64,000 nt of DNA, from positions 3,472,001 through 3,536,000 of the forward strand of contig NZ_CP146963.1 of the NCBI RefSeq assembly GCF_037113525.1, read 5' to 3'. Origin of the DNA: Butyrivibrio fibrisolvens (GTDB taxonomy: Bacteria > Bacillota > Clostridia > Lachnospirales > Lachnospiraceae). A program made the position numbers and the translations under genes. The notes beneath the pieces are model-generated. The model saw nothing but the letters and a program-made list of their open reading frames with translations, searched no databases and was not told the DNA's origin. Positions 24,203 through 33,945 of this stretch are shown here, piece by piece. Position 1 is the stretch's first letter. Every line of letters starts with the position of its first letter.

Positions 24203-25171
24203 ATGTTTTATGTTATTGTCAATCCCGGATCAGGATCGGGAAGGGGATATTATACTTGGAAGAAACTTGAAGAAGGTTTTGTTGTTGCTGGTCTCAAATA
24301 TCAGGTTGCTACCACAAAGAAGGCTGGGGATGCCAAGAGACTTGCAACTTCATTAATAGAAAAGCACTCTGGCGATGAAGGTCCTATAAAGCTCATTGTC
24401 ATCGGCGGCGATGGTACTATGAATGAAGTTATTAACGGTATCACTGATTTTGATAAAATCGTTCTTGGATATATCCCGGGCGGATCTGCCGGAGACCTGG
24501 CTCTTGGCCTTGGCATCAAAGTAGGCACCGACGAGCTTATAAAAAGGATCACAGAAGGAAAAGTTCTTCGTTCAACTGATATAGGTAAGATCGAATACAA
24601 ACATGTATCATCAACATATTCAAGACTCCATGATGAAAAAATAGAGACAACCAGATACTTTGATGTAAGTGCAGGAATCGGCTTTGATGCTGCAGTATGC
24701 GAAGAGGCACTTTCTTCCAGGTTCAAGAAAGTGCTTAATGCAGTAAAGCTCGGTAAACTTACATATCTTTTTATAGCTCTTCATCAGATATTCTCTATAG
24801 AAAAAAATGCCATGGACATCACTACCAAGGAAGGTGAACACCTCCATCTTGATAAGGCTATCTTTGCTGCTGCAATGATTCATCCTTATGAAGGCGGCGG
24901 CTTTATGTTCGGTCCTAATGCAGACTATACTGATGGTATATTCGACATCTGTGTTGCAGGTGATATGTCTGTCCCTTCTATATTAAGAGCTCTTCCTTCT
25001 GCCAAAAAAGGCAAGCATTTTAAATACAAGGGACTTCATGAACTTAAAAGCAGTGAAATCCACATTAAGACTGAAAAACCTTTGTGGGTTCATACCGATG
25101 GAGAAGTTTCCATAAAATCTGACGATATTTTAATATATAATTCAGGTTTTAAGCTTAAGCTTATTGTGTAA
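24203..25171 (+). CDS. Diacylglycerol kinase family lipid kinase (YegS/BmrU type)
   Basis: 322 aa. N-terminal VNPGSGSGRG, then the ATP-binding IVIGGDGTMNEVINGI and PGGSAGDLALGLG. C-terminal beta domain with YEGGGFMFGPNADYTDG and WVHTDGE. Such enzymes phosphorylate diacylglycerol, sphingoid bases or polyprenol-type lipids at the membrane. A PAP2 family gene follows at 181 bp on the same strand but has its own promoter. The ATG follows AAGGAGG. Confidence 0.88.
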   Translation: MFYVIVNPGSGSGRGYYTWKKLEEGFVVAGLKYQVATTKKAGDAKRLATSLIEKHSGDEGPIKLIVIGGDGTMNEVINGITDFDKIVLGYIPGGSAGDLALGLGIKVGTDELIKRITEGKVLRSTDIGKIEYKHVSSTYSRLHDEKIETTRYFDVSAGIGFDAAVCEEALSSRFKKVLNAVKLGKLTYLFIALHQIFSIEKNAMDITTKEGEHLHLDKAIFAAAMIHPYEGGGFMFGPNADYTDGIFDICVAGDMSVPSILRALPSAKKGKHFKYKGLHELKSSEIHIKTEKPLWVHTDGEVSIKSDDILIYNSGFKLKLIV

Positions 25172-25267
25172 TTGTCCGATATTCATTTGGGAGTTCGATT
25201 TTTACACTTTTTGTAATAATTCACCATTTTTTAGCGAAATATCGATATTTTTTCGGTTGGTTTCATC

Positions 25268-25296
25268 TTGCAGATATGTTAATGTGCGAGTATAGT
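25268..25296 (+). promoter_or_regulatory. Sigma-A promoter of the PAP2 gene
   Basis: TTGCAG (25268-25273), 17 bp, TATAGT (25291-25296), 57 bp before the ATG. A palindrome AAATATCGATATTT lies 16 bp upstream of the -35 at 25238-25251 and could be an operator. Confidence 0.65.
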
Positions 25297-25352
25297 ATTA
25301 TTTGTAACTTCGGACATCTTGCCATTTAACATTTTTAAGAGAAGGAAAAAAC

Positions 25353-26096
25353 ATGCAAAATTTCATGAAAGCAGATAGCTTCAGCAAGCCTTTTACGGCC
25401 GCAAGAGTGAAGGAATCTATATTGATGGCGATTCCCACTGCTATATATGCTGTAATATATCTGGTATGGTTCAACTACATAGAGACACGTAGAGTTATTC
25501 ACTTTACAGAAATGCACACACGAATTGACGATATGATTCCATTTTGCGAAGTATTCGTAATTCCGTATATCCTTTGGTTTTTCTTTATCGCCTTTTGTAC
25601 CGCATTTCCGTTATTAAAATTTGAAAAGGAAGACTATTGGAGATTTATGATATTTCTCGGAACAGGAATGACACTTTTCCTTATCATCTCCACTATATTC
25701 CCGACAGTTCAGTACCTTAGACCAAGCCAGTTTGAACGTGATAATATTTTTACAAGGCTTGTGGCTATGTTTTACAAATACGATACACCTACAAACGTAT
25801 TCCCAAGCATGCACGTATATAATGCAATAGGCGGTGCATTCAGCATCTCCTACAGCAAGAGATTCAGCAAAGGCTGGAAGATAAACTCTCATGTGATCGC
25901 TGTATCCATAGTTCTTTCAACCATGTTCATCAAGCAGCATTCTGTAACAGATGTTGTGAGCGGAATCGCACTTGCGCTGGTTATGTATTATATAGTTTAT
26001 CGCTCAGATATTGTATTGAACTTCCTTAGAAAGATCCATTTTATCGATCCTCTCGAAGAGGAAGGCGAGGTGGCTACTCAGGAAATCAGACTTTAA
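25353..26096 (+). CDS. PAP2-family membrane phosphatase or phosphotransferase
   Basis: 247 aa with about six membrane helices. The PAP2 catalytic pieces are FPSMHVYNA (the SxH motif) and KQHSVTDVVSGI (the last His and Asp). The first motif (KxxxxxxRP) is not evident, as in Aur1/inositolphosphotransferase-like members. It probably removes or transfers a lipid phosphate, opposite in sense to the lipid kinase next door. Start follows AGAAGGA. Confidence 0.82.
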   Translation: MQNFMKADSFSKPFTAARVKESILMAIPTAIYAVIYLVWFNYIETRRVIHFTEMHTRIDDMIPFCEVFVIPYILWFFFIAFCTAFPLLKFEKEDYWRFMIFLGTGMTLFLIISTIFPTVQYLRPSQFERDNIFTRLVAMFYKYDTPTNVFPSMHVYNAIGGAFSISYSKRFSKGWKINSHVIAVSIVLSTMFIKQHSVTDVVSGIALALVMYYIVYRSDIVLNFLRKIHFIDPLEEEGEVATQEIRL

Positions 26097-26111
26097 TAAT
26101 ACTCAAATAAT

Positions 26112-26146
26112 AAAGCTCTCTGCACACTTGTGCGGAGAGCTTTTTT
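26112..26146 (+). terminator. Terminator of the PAP2 gene
   Basis: Stem AAAGCTCTC/GAGAGCTTT with an inner CAC/GTG and a T-run. Confidence 0.9.
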
Positions 26147-26178
26147 GATAATGGTTTCTGTATTTTTTTAGTATATTA

Positions 26179-26919
26179 TTATCTAAGTCTTTCTGTCTCA
26201 AATCTGGCAACTTTTTCAAGACAGTTTCTAAGATCTGAAAGTCTGTCATACACATCACCAGGCGCAACTTCCACATCGATTGCCATGGCCATAATGTCGA
26301 TCATGTCATCAGTGACAACAGGTCTTATTCTCTCAAGGATCTGGATCCTTGCCTTTGCTGAATCGCTATCAAGAAAGGCAACAACATTAGGATCAAGATT
26401 GAGCTCATCAGCCTCATCTTCTATTGTCTTATTCATGTAATCGCTATTTGAATAAGCTGAACTTGACGCTTGATGTTCCGGCACTTTTTGAATATTGATA
26501 ACAGGTTCAACCTTCTTTTCAGGTCTAACCACAAATGAATCTCTTACTGTCTCAATGCCGCTCTTATTTTCAGCCTTATTCTCCGGCTTATTTTCCTGCT
26601 TATTTTCAGGCTTATATAAAGATCCTTCTGAGGCTTGCTGGGCAGGTTTAATGCCAAGTGGATTTAATGATCCATTACCTGCAAGGGTAGCCGGATCAAC
26701 TTTCTCGAATCTCATCTGCTGCTTAACATCGGGATATTTAACCCTGTCTACAGGGCTTGTAAACATAGAAAGTGGTCTTGCATATACTTTGAAATCACCG
26801 TAAAGAGCCTGATATATAACAAGTTCTTCTCTTGTCTCTGAATGAATCGCTATTGTAAGAACCTGATAAAGATTCCCCTTAAAATGTCTGTAGATCTGTT
26901 GTGGCATGGGTCTTTCCAT
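26179..26919 (-). CDS. DUF1653 domain protein with long C-terminal extension
   Basis: 246 aa. The first ~70 residues are a DUF1653 domain (QIYRHFKGNLYQVLTIAIHS, ALYGDFKVYARPLSMF). A linker with PENK-type repeats (ENKQENKPENKAENK) and a helical C-terminal region with AFLDSDSAKARIQILERIR follow. DUF1653 alone is usually ~70-80 aa and of unknown function; the 170-residue extension is characteristic of some Lachnospiraceae. Start follows AAGGAGG. 95 bp downstream of holA on the same strand. Confidence 0.75.
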   Translation of the reverse strand: MERPMPQQIYRHFKGNLYQVLTIAIHSETREELVIYQALYGDFKVYARPLSMFTSPVDRVKYPDVKQQMRFEKVDPATLAGNGSLNPLGIKPAQQASEGSLYKPENKQENKPENKAENKSGIETVRDSFVVRPEKKVEPVINIQKVPEHQASSSAYSNSDYMNKTIEDEADELNLDPNVVAFLDSDSAKARIQILERIRPVVTDDMIDIMAMAIDVEVAPGDVYDRLSDLRNCLEKVARFETERLR

Positions 26920-27014
26920 ACTTTAGTCCTCCTTGGTTTATAATTCCTGAATCTATTATAAATATTTGATCTCTCAAAAATTCGAATCAAAAAACGTCCT
27001 ACACTTATGTTGTA

Positions 27015-28040
27015 TTATGCTGATTTTGGCTTAGATGAACACTTAACGATTATCATCTCTACGCTAATTACATCATCGAGTTTACCACTCTTATAGGCTT
27101 CGTCATTTTCAACGCAAAGTTCCAGGCATTTTTTAAGCTGCGCCGTAGTATAAGATCTTGCCCAGTTTATATACTTGCCTACAATAAATGGAGCAAGATG
27201 AACAGCTGATGCTATAGCTCCTTTATCCTTGTGATTGTCAGCCATTTCTTTGACCTGAAGCATTATATTGAACTGTCTGAAGATAAGCGCCAGTATCTTC
27301 TGAGGCGGCTCTCGAAGTGCCAGAAGATCATAATACAGATCCATAGCCTTCTTCTGGTTGTGTTCAACGATCGCATCCGTCATAGCAAATATCTGATTGG
27401 AAAGCCAGTTCGCACATACAGCGTCAACATCCGCCACCGTAACTGTATCTCTTCCATCACAAAAGCAGATGATCTTCTCAAGCTCATTGGCAGCATTGGA
27501 CATATCTGTTCCAACTCTTTCAAAGAAAAAATTGAGCGTACTCTCTGCTACATTAAATCCATTATTCTTAAGTCTTCTGGCCGCCCACATTCTTAGATCG
27601 CCAATGTCTGGCGTATCGCACTCGATCGTGATCCCACCAGCATTTGCAGCCTTATACATATCTTTACGCTTATCAACGCTGCTTTCTACCATAAGAAAAT
27701 AGGCAGTTTCTGAAGGCGACTTCAGGTACTCGGCAAGTTCCGGACATCCGTTTTTACAAAGGCCTGACTCTTCTATTACAATAACACGTCTTGGGGCAAA
27801 AAAGGGCATTGTTTCAGCCATATCTATTACTTCAGCAACGTTTATATCTTTACCCTCGAACCTGGACATATTCATTGCATCGCCGCTTCCAAGAAGAGCT
27901 TTTTTGAGTTCATCCCTGACCTGATTACGAAGATATGCCTCTTCACCATATACAAGATAGCAGTGTTTAAAGTTTTCTCCCTTGATATCCTGTACTATCT
28001 CATTATGTTTAGCTTTGAATTCTGATGTCTTAGCCGGCAT
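27015..28040 (-). CDS. holA: DNA polymerase III delta subunit
   Basis: 341 aa. The N-terminal NTPase-like fold contains HCYLVYGEEAYLRNQVRDEL; RVIVIEESG, AANELEKIICF and IFAMTDAIVEHNQKKAMDLYYDLL follow, all family blocks. It belongs to the clamp-loader complex that places the sliding clamp on DNA. Start follows AGGAGG. Downstream of comEC by 152 bp, the classic comEC-holA order of Firmicutes. Confidence 0.92.
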   Translation of the reverse strand: MPAKTSEFKAKHNEIVQDIKGENFKHCYLVYGEEAYLRNQVRDELKKALLGSGDAMNMSRFEGKDINVAEVIDMAETMPFFAPRRVIVIEESGLCKNGCPELAEYLKSPSETAYFLMVESSVDKRKDMYKAANAGGITIECDTPDIGDLRMWAARRLKNNGFNVAESTLNFFFERVGTDMSNAANELEKIICFCDGRDTVTVADVDAVCANWLSNQIFAMTDAIVEHNQKKAMDLYYDLLALREPPQKILALIFRQFNIMLQVKEMADNHKDKGAIASAVHLAPFIVGKYINWARSYTTAQLKKCLELCVENDEAYKSGKLDDVISVEMIIVKCSSKPKSA

Positions 28041-28192
28041 CTATGCCTCCTATTGGTTCTTCAGATTTGGCCGCATGGGCCAGGAGAATATATTGATCTC
28101 CTCTGACCTTACTATCTTACCACAATCCTAGTGTGCTGGCTCGCTCATCTTTAATCAAATCAAAAATAAGCCGATGCAGTCCATTTTCATGT

Positions 28193-30619
28193 TTATTGTG
28201 GTAAAAACACTGACAGTTTACTATAGTCTCCATCACAATCAACTGTAACTGCACCTGTCTCATAAGTAATGTAATAATCTGATTCCACGTTTTCAAGTCT
28301 TTCAAGCACCTCATCATGAGGATGGCCGTACATATTGTTCCTGCCGGCAGATATAACAGCGCATGCAGGGTTAAGCAAGTCCAAGAATCTTTCATCAGTT
28401 GTATATCTTGAACCATGATGAGGAACCTTTAAAAGTGTAACGTTTGAATAAGTATTCTGGTTCTGTTCCAGATACTCATTAAGACTGCTTAGTCCCTCCT
28501 CTTCAACGTCTCCTGTAAGAAGGCTTGTAAAGTCTCCATATCTGATAAAAAGGATAGTAGAATGTGCATTAGCCCCTTCTGTCCTAAGTCCCTCTACGGG
28601 CCCAAGACACTCTATACTAATTTCATCATTTCCAGTACTAAGGGTATCTCCCCTTTTTATATAAGAAACAGGAACGCCTGCATTTAATGCAGCTTCTTCA
28701 AGCTCTTTATAACTGTCTTCTCTACTATCTTCAGAACAATCAGGAAGGATCAGATTCCCTATCTGTATTCCGCCATTAGGCATCGCCTCAAGCAGCTCCA
28801 TTACGCCTGAAATATGATCCTTATCTTCATGAGTTATAATACAGGCATCTATATAGCCTATGCCTTCGTATTTAAGGTATGGAGTCAGTATATATTGGCC
28901 AACACTGTTCTTGGAGGTGCTGCCGCCATCCACAAGGAAGGTCATGTCACCTGCCTCTATCACTATTCCATCTCCCTGGCCTACATGAAGGAAAACCATA
29001 CGAAGATCAGGGCGTATGCGAATAGAGAGTATTACAACCGCAATTATAGGTATAATATATATAGGTATTAAATATTTACATTCTACAAGGCCTGCTTTTA
29101 TACGCATTTTATCTCTTATAGCTGTGTTATCTTCTTTAGCTATGACATCTTCTTTAGCTATGACATCTTCTTTGGCAACAATATCACATTCATTATCTCT
29201 TATGTGATATTTCCCATTTATATACTTATGCAATAATATAAATACTATAAGTAATATATAATACACTACTACCTGCCAAGTATCTGCATGTCCTGCATAC
29301 CATGTATTCCACGGAAGAAGCCTGCTACCAATGCATATACTTTTATACATTGCAAGTATCACGTGGCACAACAAGCCGGGGATAAGGGTTAATTCTATCA
29401 TCACACTTCCGCTTATAAGGACTATAATTCCAAGTCCAAGTAATATAGTCATAAACGGAAGTACCAGAATATTAAGAAACACCGAATATACCGGAAATGT
29501 ATAATAAGTGTTCATCTGCACAGGAAGGCATACTGATGATACCGAAAGCGAAGCTTTGACTATGGAAAATGCGCTTTCTGTAACCTTCTCCCTGGCAATA
29601 GCCAGGTAATCCCCAAGCTCCAACTTCTTGCCATCCCTTATCAGCTTATCCATTCTCTTTTTATACTCTGTCTTACGCACCACTTGCATAGTCGGAAGCA
29701 CAAGCCCTATTCCTATCACAGCTCCAAAGCTCATCAAAAATCCGCTGTGATAAATGTAAAGTGGCTGCTCTATTATAAGGAGCATAGCGGCTACAGCTAT
29801 ACCTGTAAGCATATCGTAAGATCTTCCTATGACTGTTGCGATCATATGAAGGCTGAACATGATTATAGCTCTTATGGCAGATGTTCCCATCCCGCACATA
29901 ACTCCATATGACAACATCAAGGATATAGCTACGACAGATGCCGGGATTATCGGGATTCTGCACTTTCTCAAAAGCTTATATAACCCCATTCCAAGAATCG
30001 AGATATGAAGACCTGATATACTTAAGATATGTATTATTCCTGCACCCTGATACAGTCCTTTTATTTCCTCGTCCATAGAAGTTCTGTCACCAAGGAGCAT
30101 AGCTTTCATAACTGAAGCATCCTCTTCATTAAAGGTCTGGTCTAAAATACCGGACAGGTACATCCTGATCCTGTACAGACTTTCTTTAAAGGAATTCGCA
30201 TTAAGATCACGATATTGCACGCTTCCATCTCTTACCTGATATTCAATTTTTAAAATCTTATAATACTTGCGACTGTCGAATTCACCGGGATTACTTGCCC
30301 TGTTAAAAGCATAGTACTCTCCCTGTACAACAACCTGTTCACCTATTTGTGGAATAGTTTCGAAATTGCTCTGATACGAAGACGAAAGATATACTTTTAC
30401 TATAGTATCATCTTTCCCTGATTCTTTGATATATAGAACTTGTACCTGATTTCCATCGAAATCGGTTCCGGTCTCTTTAGATGTGACCTTACCCGATACA
30501 GTGATAACTTCCCCGTTCTCTTTGCCCGGATCAGAATAGTCCGGTGGATAGAACAAAAGGAATACAAAAACAGCCGCCACAAATGCCGATGCTATAAGGC
30601 ATAGTGGACGTTTAAACAT
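28193..30619 (-). CDS. comEC: DNA internalisation-related competence protein ComEC/Rec2
   Basis: 808 aa, full length: N-terminal DUF4131/OB region, multi-helix competence channel domain (~180-480; GAGIIHILSISGLHISILGM, GTSAIRAIIMF), and a C-terminal metallo-beta-lactamase-like domain (FLHVGQGDGIVIEAGDMTFLV cut here for length; CIITHEDKDHISG; VPHHGSRYTT). It forms the inner-membrane pore for single-stranded DNA in natural transformation. Between channel and hydrolase domain is a short in-frame tandem repeat VIAKED (DNA 29121-29180). All key parts are intact, so the gene is not decayed. comEA lies 3.3 kb upstream on the same strand. Confidence 0.94.
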   Translation of the reverse strand: MFKRPLCLIASAFVAAVFVFLLFYPPDYSDPGKENGEVITVSGKVTSKETGTDFDGNQVQVLYIKESGKDDTIVKVYLSSSYQSNFETIPQIGEQVVVQGEYYAFNRASNPGEFDSRKYYKILKIEYQVRDGSVQYRDLNANSFKESLYRIRMYLSGILDQTFNEEDASVMKAMLLGDRTSMDEEIKGLYQGAGIIHILSISGLHISILGMGLYKLLRKCRIPIIPASVVAISLMLSYGVMCGMGTSAIRAIIMFSLHMIATVIGRSYDMLTGIAVAAMLLIIEQPLYIYHSGFLMSFGAVIGIGLVLPTMQVVRKTEYKKRMDKLIRDGKKLELGDYLAIAREKVTESAFSIVKASLSVSSVCLPVQMNTYYTFPVYSVFLNILVLPFMTILLGLGIIVLISGSVMIELTLIPGLLCHVILAMYKSICIGSRLLPWNTWYAGHADTWQVVVYYILLIVFILLHKYINGKYHIRDNECDIVAKEDVIAKEDVIAKEDNTAIRDKMRIKAGLVECKYLIPIYIIPIIAVVILSIRIRPDLRMVFLHVGQGDGIVIEAGDMTFLVDGGSTSKNSVGQYILTPYLKYEGIGYIDACIITHEDKDHISGVMELLEAMPNGGIQIGNLILPDCSEDSREDSYKELEEAALNAGVPVSYIKRGDTLSTGNDEISIECLGPVEGLRTEGANAHSTILFIRYGDFTSLLTGDVEEEGLSSLNEYLEQNQNTYSNVTLLKVPHHGSRYTTDERFLDLLNPACAVISAGRNNMYGHPHDEVLERLENVESDYYITYETGAVTVDCDGDYSKLSVFLPQ
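29121..29180 (-). repeat. 18-bp tandem repeat inside comEC
   Basis: Unit GCTATGACATCTTCTTTA occurs twice exactly (29139-29156 and 29157-29174) with degenerate units on both sides. It encodes VIAKED repeats in the cytoplasmic linker before the hydrolase domain. The unit length is a multiple of three, so copy-number change would not shift the frame. Confidence 0.85.
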
Positions 30620-30650
30620 ATTTACTCCTAATTTGTAACTATTATTTCTT

Positions 30651-31682
30651 TTACTCTATATTGATCTCCAGATTTCTTTCAAATGTTCCGGAAAGACTAA
30701 CGCTGTCCATAAATTTGACATCCTTGTTTCCGTCAACTGTGATCTGAACTTTATTAACTTCATTAAAATCTGAAAGTGTATTAACTATTGAATATATAGC
30801 TGTCTGAGCTGTAACAGTATATGGTTCAGTAGTAAATGCCGAATTAAGATCTACGTAGCAGATTCCGTCCCTTACAGTGATGGAATTGATAGTAGTCTCA
30901 GGATTGATGGTAGGATAAACTTCATCCGTATTAGGGCCAGCGATAAGCTGCTCCAGCGCGATCCTCTCCATGGAAATATTACTGTTAAATACAACTGTAC
31001 GATATACCTTTACAAGACCATCGCCTTCTTCATTGGTGAAATAAAGCGTAAGTGTAACTTTTTCATATGTATTGATCTCATTACCGGCATTATAGATGAA
31101 GGTATCCTCTGTCATACCACCGACTACAGTTCCGGAAGCATCAGTCAGAGGGCTGCCGTTAACCTGAAATGTAACTGTCTTAACAGCATCGATCTGTGTC
31201 AAAGTGCGCACCATTGCAGCTCTGTCAAGAATCTCAGTAACATGCTCAACAGAATTATAGGACTCATCAAAATTCAAAATAAGGCTATCATCTGTCAGAC
31301 TGTAATCTATGAGCGCAATTCTTCCTGCAAGAGGTGCTTCATAAGAAAAAGTATCAGGATTCTTGGAAAGCTGCTCTATAAGCTCAGCAATAACAGCATC
31401 AGTATCTTCTATGTCTGATTTAAGAGTATAGTCATCTGCTATTATGCCTGTCTCTGCAGAGTTAACATAGTATATTTTAACCTCATTAGCATCATCACTA
31501 TCAGATTTCCCGATAACGCCTGAATTACCAGCACATGCAGACAAAGACATACAAATGGTAATAAAAAGAGCAGATATACCCTTTTTTCCAAAACCGTACT
31601 TTATTCTATTTTTCAGAGAAAAGATAAAGCTATTCATTCTAACTCTGTTTCTCCCTATATAATCACTTTGACCCAAATTCAT
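30651..31682 (-). CDS. GerMN domain lipoprotein
   Basis: 343 aa (or 328 from an internal ATG at 31635-31637). The hydrophobic signal peptide ends in SLSAC, a lipobox. Two GerMN domains follow: one with AVIAELIEQLSKNP and LILNFDESYNSV, the second with RIALEQLIAGPNTDEVYPTINP and CYVDLNSAFTTEP. GerMN occurs in spore-germination GerM and in LpqB-type accessories of two-component systems. The gene is directly downstream of a histidine kinase, resembling the MtrB-LpqB arrangement of actinobacteria, so a sensory accessory role is likely. Confidence 0.85.
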   Translation of the reverse strand: MNLGQSDYIGRNRVRMNSFIFSLKNRIKYGFGKKGISALFITICMSLSACAGNSGVIGKSDSDDANEVKIYYVNSAETGIIADDYTLKSDIEDTDAVIAELIEQLSKNPDTFSYEAPLAGRIALIDYSLTDDSLILNFDESYNSVEHVTEILDRAAMVRTLTQIDAVKTVTFQVNGSPLTDASGTVVGGMTEDTFIYNAGNEINTYEKVTLTLYFTNEEGDGLVKVYRTVVFNSNISMERIALEQLIAGPNTDEVYPTINPETTINSITVRDGICYVDLNSAFTTEPYTVTAQTAIYSIVNTLSDFNEVNKVQITVDGNKDVKFMDSVSLSGTFERNLEINIE

Positions 31683-31747
31683 CTCAAAATATATCTAGAA
31701 TCTCTTAAGTGAAATATTTTAAGCTGAAATATTTATGTTTATTTCGA

Positions 31748-33247
31748 TCACTTAGCATAGCTAAGAGGTATAGTAACAGTAAATGTCGTTCCCTCACCAA
31801 GTACGCTGTCTACATCGATAGATCCGCGATGCATTAGTATTGCACTCTTGGTAATTGAAAGACCAAGTCCCGTTCCACCGATTTCTCTTGATCTTGACTT
31901 ATCTACTCTATAGAACCTGTTAAATATAAGATCCGTAGAATCTTCCGGAATACCAACACCGGAATCGGAAATTGTTATTGTAAAGAACTGATGATCTGCA
32001 TCAAGTATAACTTTAACCCAACCCTGTTCTTTATTGTACTTGATAGCATTCTCAACAATATTCATTATTGCAAGTGAAAGCTTAACTTCATCGATCTCTG
32101 CTGTAACAGGGCGTCTTGAATCAAATGTAAGCTCTATATTATTCTTTCTTGCAATAGGACGAAGCCTCTTCAAAATGATCTCTGTCATCTCATTGACATC
32201 AACTGTTGAGATATTAAGCTGCGCCGCAGTCTTATCCATCTTAACAAGTGACAGAAGGTCATCTATTATCGTAGCTTCCCTGTCTACTTCCTTACTTATA
32301 TCCTGCATGAAATCCTGATACATCTCTATAGGTGCATCCGGCTGAGCTACAAGTGTATCTGCCAGAACCTTCATTGAGGTAATTGGTGTCTTAAGCTCAT
32401 GCGATACGTTTGAAACAAATTCCTGACGAGACTCATCCAAAGTCTTCATCCTGCTCTGAAGCTGGTTAAAAGCCGTAACGATGTGCTCTGTCTCCAGATA
32501 ATCAGGAACAGAGATATCCTCATTGGTAAATCCAGCCTTAATATCATTGATCGCATTTGTGATCCTGTCGAAGGGTTTAAGCAGAATATTAGCCGCAAAC
32601 AAAGAAAACATAAATATGACTATGATTATTATGAGTTCTATGGAGCTTGCATTCTGGTTAAGAATATCAAGTGTAGTACTTATGTTATCAGTAGAAACAC
32701 TCGTAAGAATTACACCTACAACCTCCTCAACCTCTACTTCATTGCCGGATTCATCTTCTGTGATCCTGGTCTGGGTGATAGGCGTAGTGATCTCAATATA
32801 ACCATTATTAGCATCATAAACAGATGTTGTACCGTTATCGCCTTGTTTAAGACACTTTACAACTTCTTCAGAAATAATGGTCTTTTTCTCACTGATTCCG
32901 TAAGTATCCTTGATAATTTTAAGATTGTCATCGATGATCATGACACGGCCATCATAAAGATTGGCAAGCATATCAAGCTCAGCGCCGACAATTTCAGAAG
33001 AGGTATCCTGCAGGTATCCATAGGTGATCAGATGATCAGCCAGGATACGTGCCTGTGTCTGGGCCTCTGTTGTACGAACTGCAACTGCACGCCCTTCATA
33101 CGTTTCGATGATCGCAAAATGAACGACCTGACAGGATATAAAACCAGTCACAAAGATAAGTATAAAGATACGTGCACGCAGGCTTCTGAATATATTGACT
33201 ATCTTTAATTTATGTATTATTTCACTAAAAACTGATTTAAGGTTCAT
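31748..33247 (-). CDS. Sensor histidine kinase, WalK/PhoR-like
   Basis: 499 aa. Membrane helix ~25-45, extracellular sensor ~46-200, second helix ~203-222, HAMP, then HisKA with FVSNVSHELKTPITSMK (phospho-His) and HATPase with IVENAIKYN, SDSGVGIPE and GGTGLGLSI. It lies 6 bp after the response regulator gene, so the pair is one operon. No cytoplasmic PAS domain is seen, unlike Bacillus WalK, so orthology to WalK is not certain. Confidence 0.9.
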   Translation of the reverse strand: MNLKSVFSEIIHKLKIVNIFRSLRARIFILIFVTGFISCQVVHFAIIETYEGRAVAVRTTEAQTQARILADHLITYGYLQDTSSEIVGAELDMLANLYDGRVMIIDDNLKIIKDTYGISEKKTIISEEVVKCLKQGDNGTTSVYDANNGYIEITTPITQTRITEDESGNEVEVEEVVGVILTSVSTDNISTTLDILNQNASSIELIIIIVIFMFSLFAANILLKPFDRITNAINDIKAGFTNEDISVPDYLETEHIVTAFNQLQSRMKTLDESRQEFVSNVSHELKTPITSMKVLADTLVAQPDAPIEMYQDFMQDISKEVDREATIIDDLLSLVKMDKTAAQLNISTVDVNEMTEIILKRLRPIARKNNIELTFDSRRPVTAEIDEVKLSLAIMNIVENAIKYNKEQGWVKVILDADHQFFTITISDSGVGIPEDSTDLIFNRFYRVDKSRSREIGGTGLGLSITKSAILMHRGSIDVDSVLGEGTTFTVTIPLSYAK

Positions 33248-33253
33248 ACTGGA

Positions 33254-33931
33254 TCATGCCTGAAAATAATATCCTGAGCCCCATTTTGTTCTTACATATC
33301 TAGGCTCACTTGGATTAGACTCAAGCTTCTCACGAAGTCTTCTTACATGAACGTCAACAGTTCTTACATCACCAGGGTACTCATCTCCCCAGATATCTGT
33401 AAGAAGTTCATCACGAGAAAATACCTTTCCTGAATGTGCAGCAAGAAGTTCAAGAACTTCAAACTCGCGGCTTGTAAGGCTTATTTCTTTATCTCTTACA
33501 AATACTCTTCTGTATTCCTTGTTGATCTTAAGATCACCAAATATCATCTCAGACATTGATTCTACAGAAGCAGAACGGCGGATGATCGCTTTGATCCTTG
33601 CCTTTACTTCAAGTATATTAAATGGTTTTGTGATATAGTCATCAGCACCGTATTCAAGTCCAAGGATCTTGTCCATATCATCGCCCTTAGCTGTAAGCAT
33701 GATAACAGGAACATTACTGAACTCTCTTATCGCCTGACATACATCAAATCCTGAAAGCTCCGGAAGCATTACATCCAGAAGAATGATATCGTATTTGTTG
33801 GCCCTTGCCAGTTCCAAAGCCTCTGCACCGTCATAAGCGCAGTCAACTTCCATGTCATCCTGTTCCAAACTAAACTTAAGTCCCTTTACTATTGACTTTT
33901 CATCATCTACAACGAGTGCTTTACGTGACAT
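33254..33931 (-). CDS. OmpR/PhoB-family response regulator
   Basis: 225 aa. Receiver domain with VVDDEKSIVKG, the phosphoacceptor Asp in IILLDVMLPE, and the Lys in YITKPFNI. Winged helix DNA-binding domain with SREFEVLELLAAHSGKVFSR and DVHVRRLREKLE, of WalR/YycF type. Partner is the kinase that follows at 6 bp. It starts 14 bp after comEA, so the operon runs comEA-regulator-kinase-GerMN-comEC-holA. Confidence 0.93.
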   Translation of the reverse strand: MSRKALVVDDEKSIVKGLKFSLEQDDMEVDCAYDGAEALELARANKYDIILLDVMLPELSGFDVCQAIREFSNVPVIMLTAKGDDMDKILGLEYGADDYITKPFNILEVKARIKAIIRRSASVESMSEMIFGDLKINKEYRRVFVRDKEISLTSREFEVLELLAAHSGKVFSRDELLTDIWGDEYPGDVRTVDVHVRRLREKLESNPSEPRYVRTKWGSGYYFQA

Positions 33932-33945
33932 ATTGTCCCCACTTT

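Noticed and set aside
32483..33208. 241-aa plus-strand frame across the histidine kinase
   Set aside because: Antisense to an intact sensor kinase; composition and lack of a start signal mark it as a shadow.
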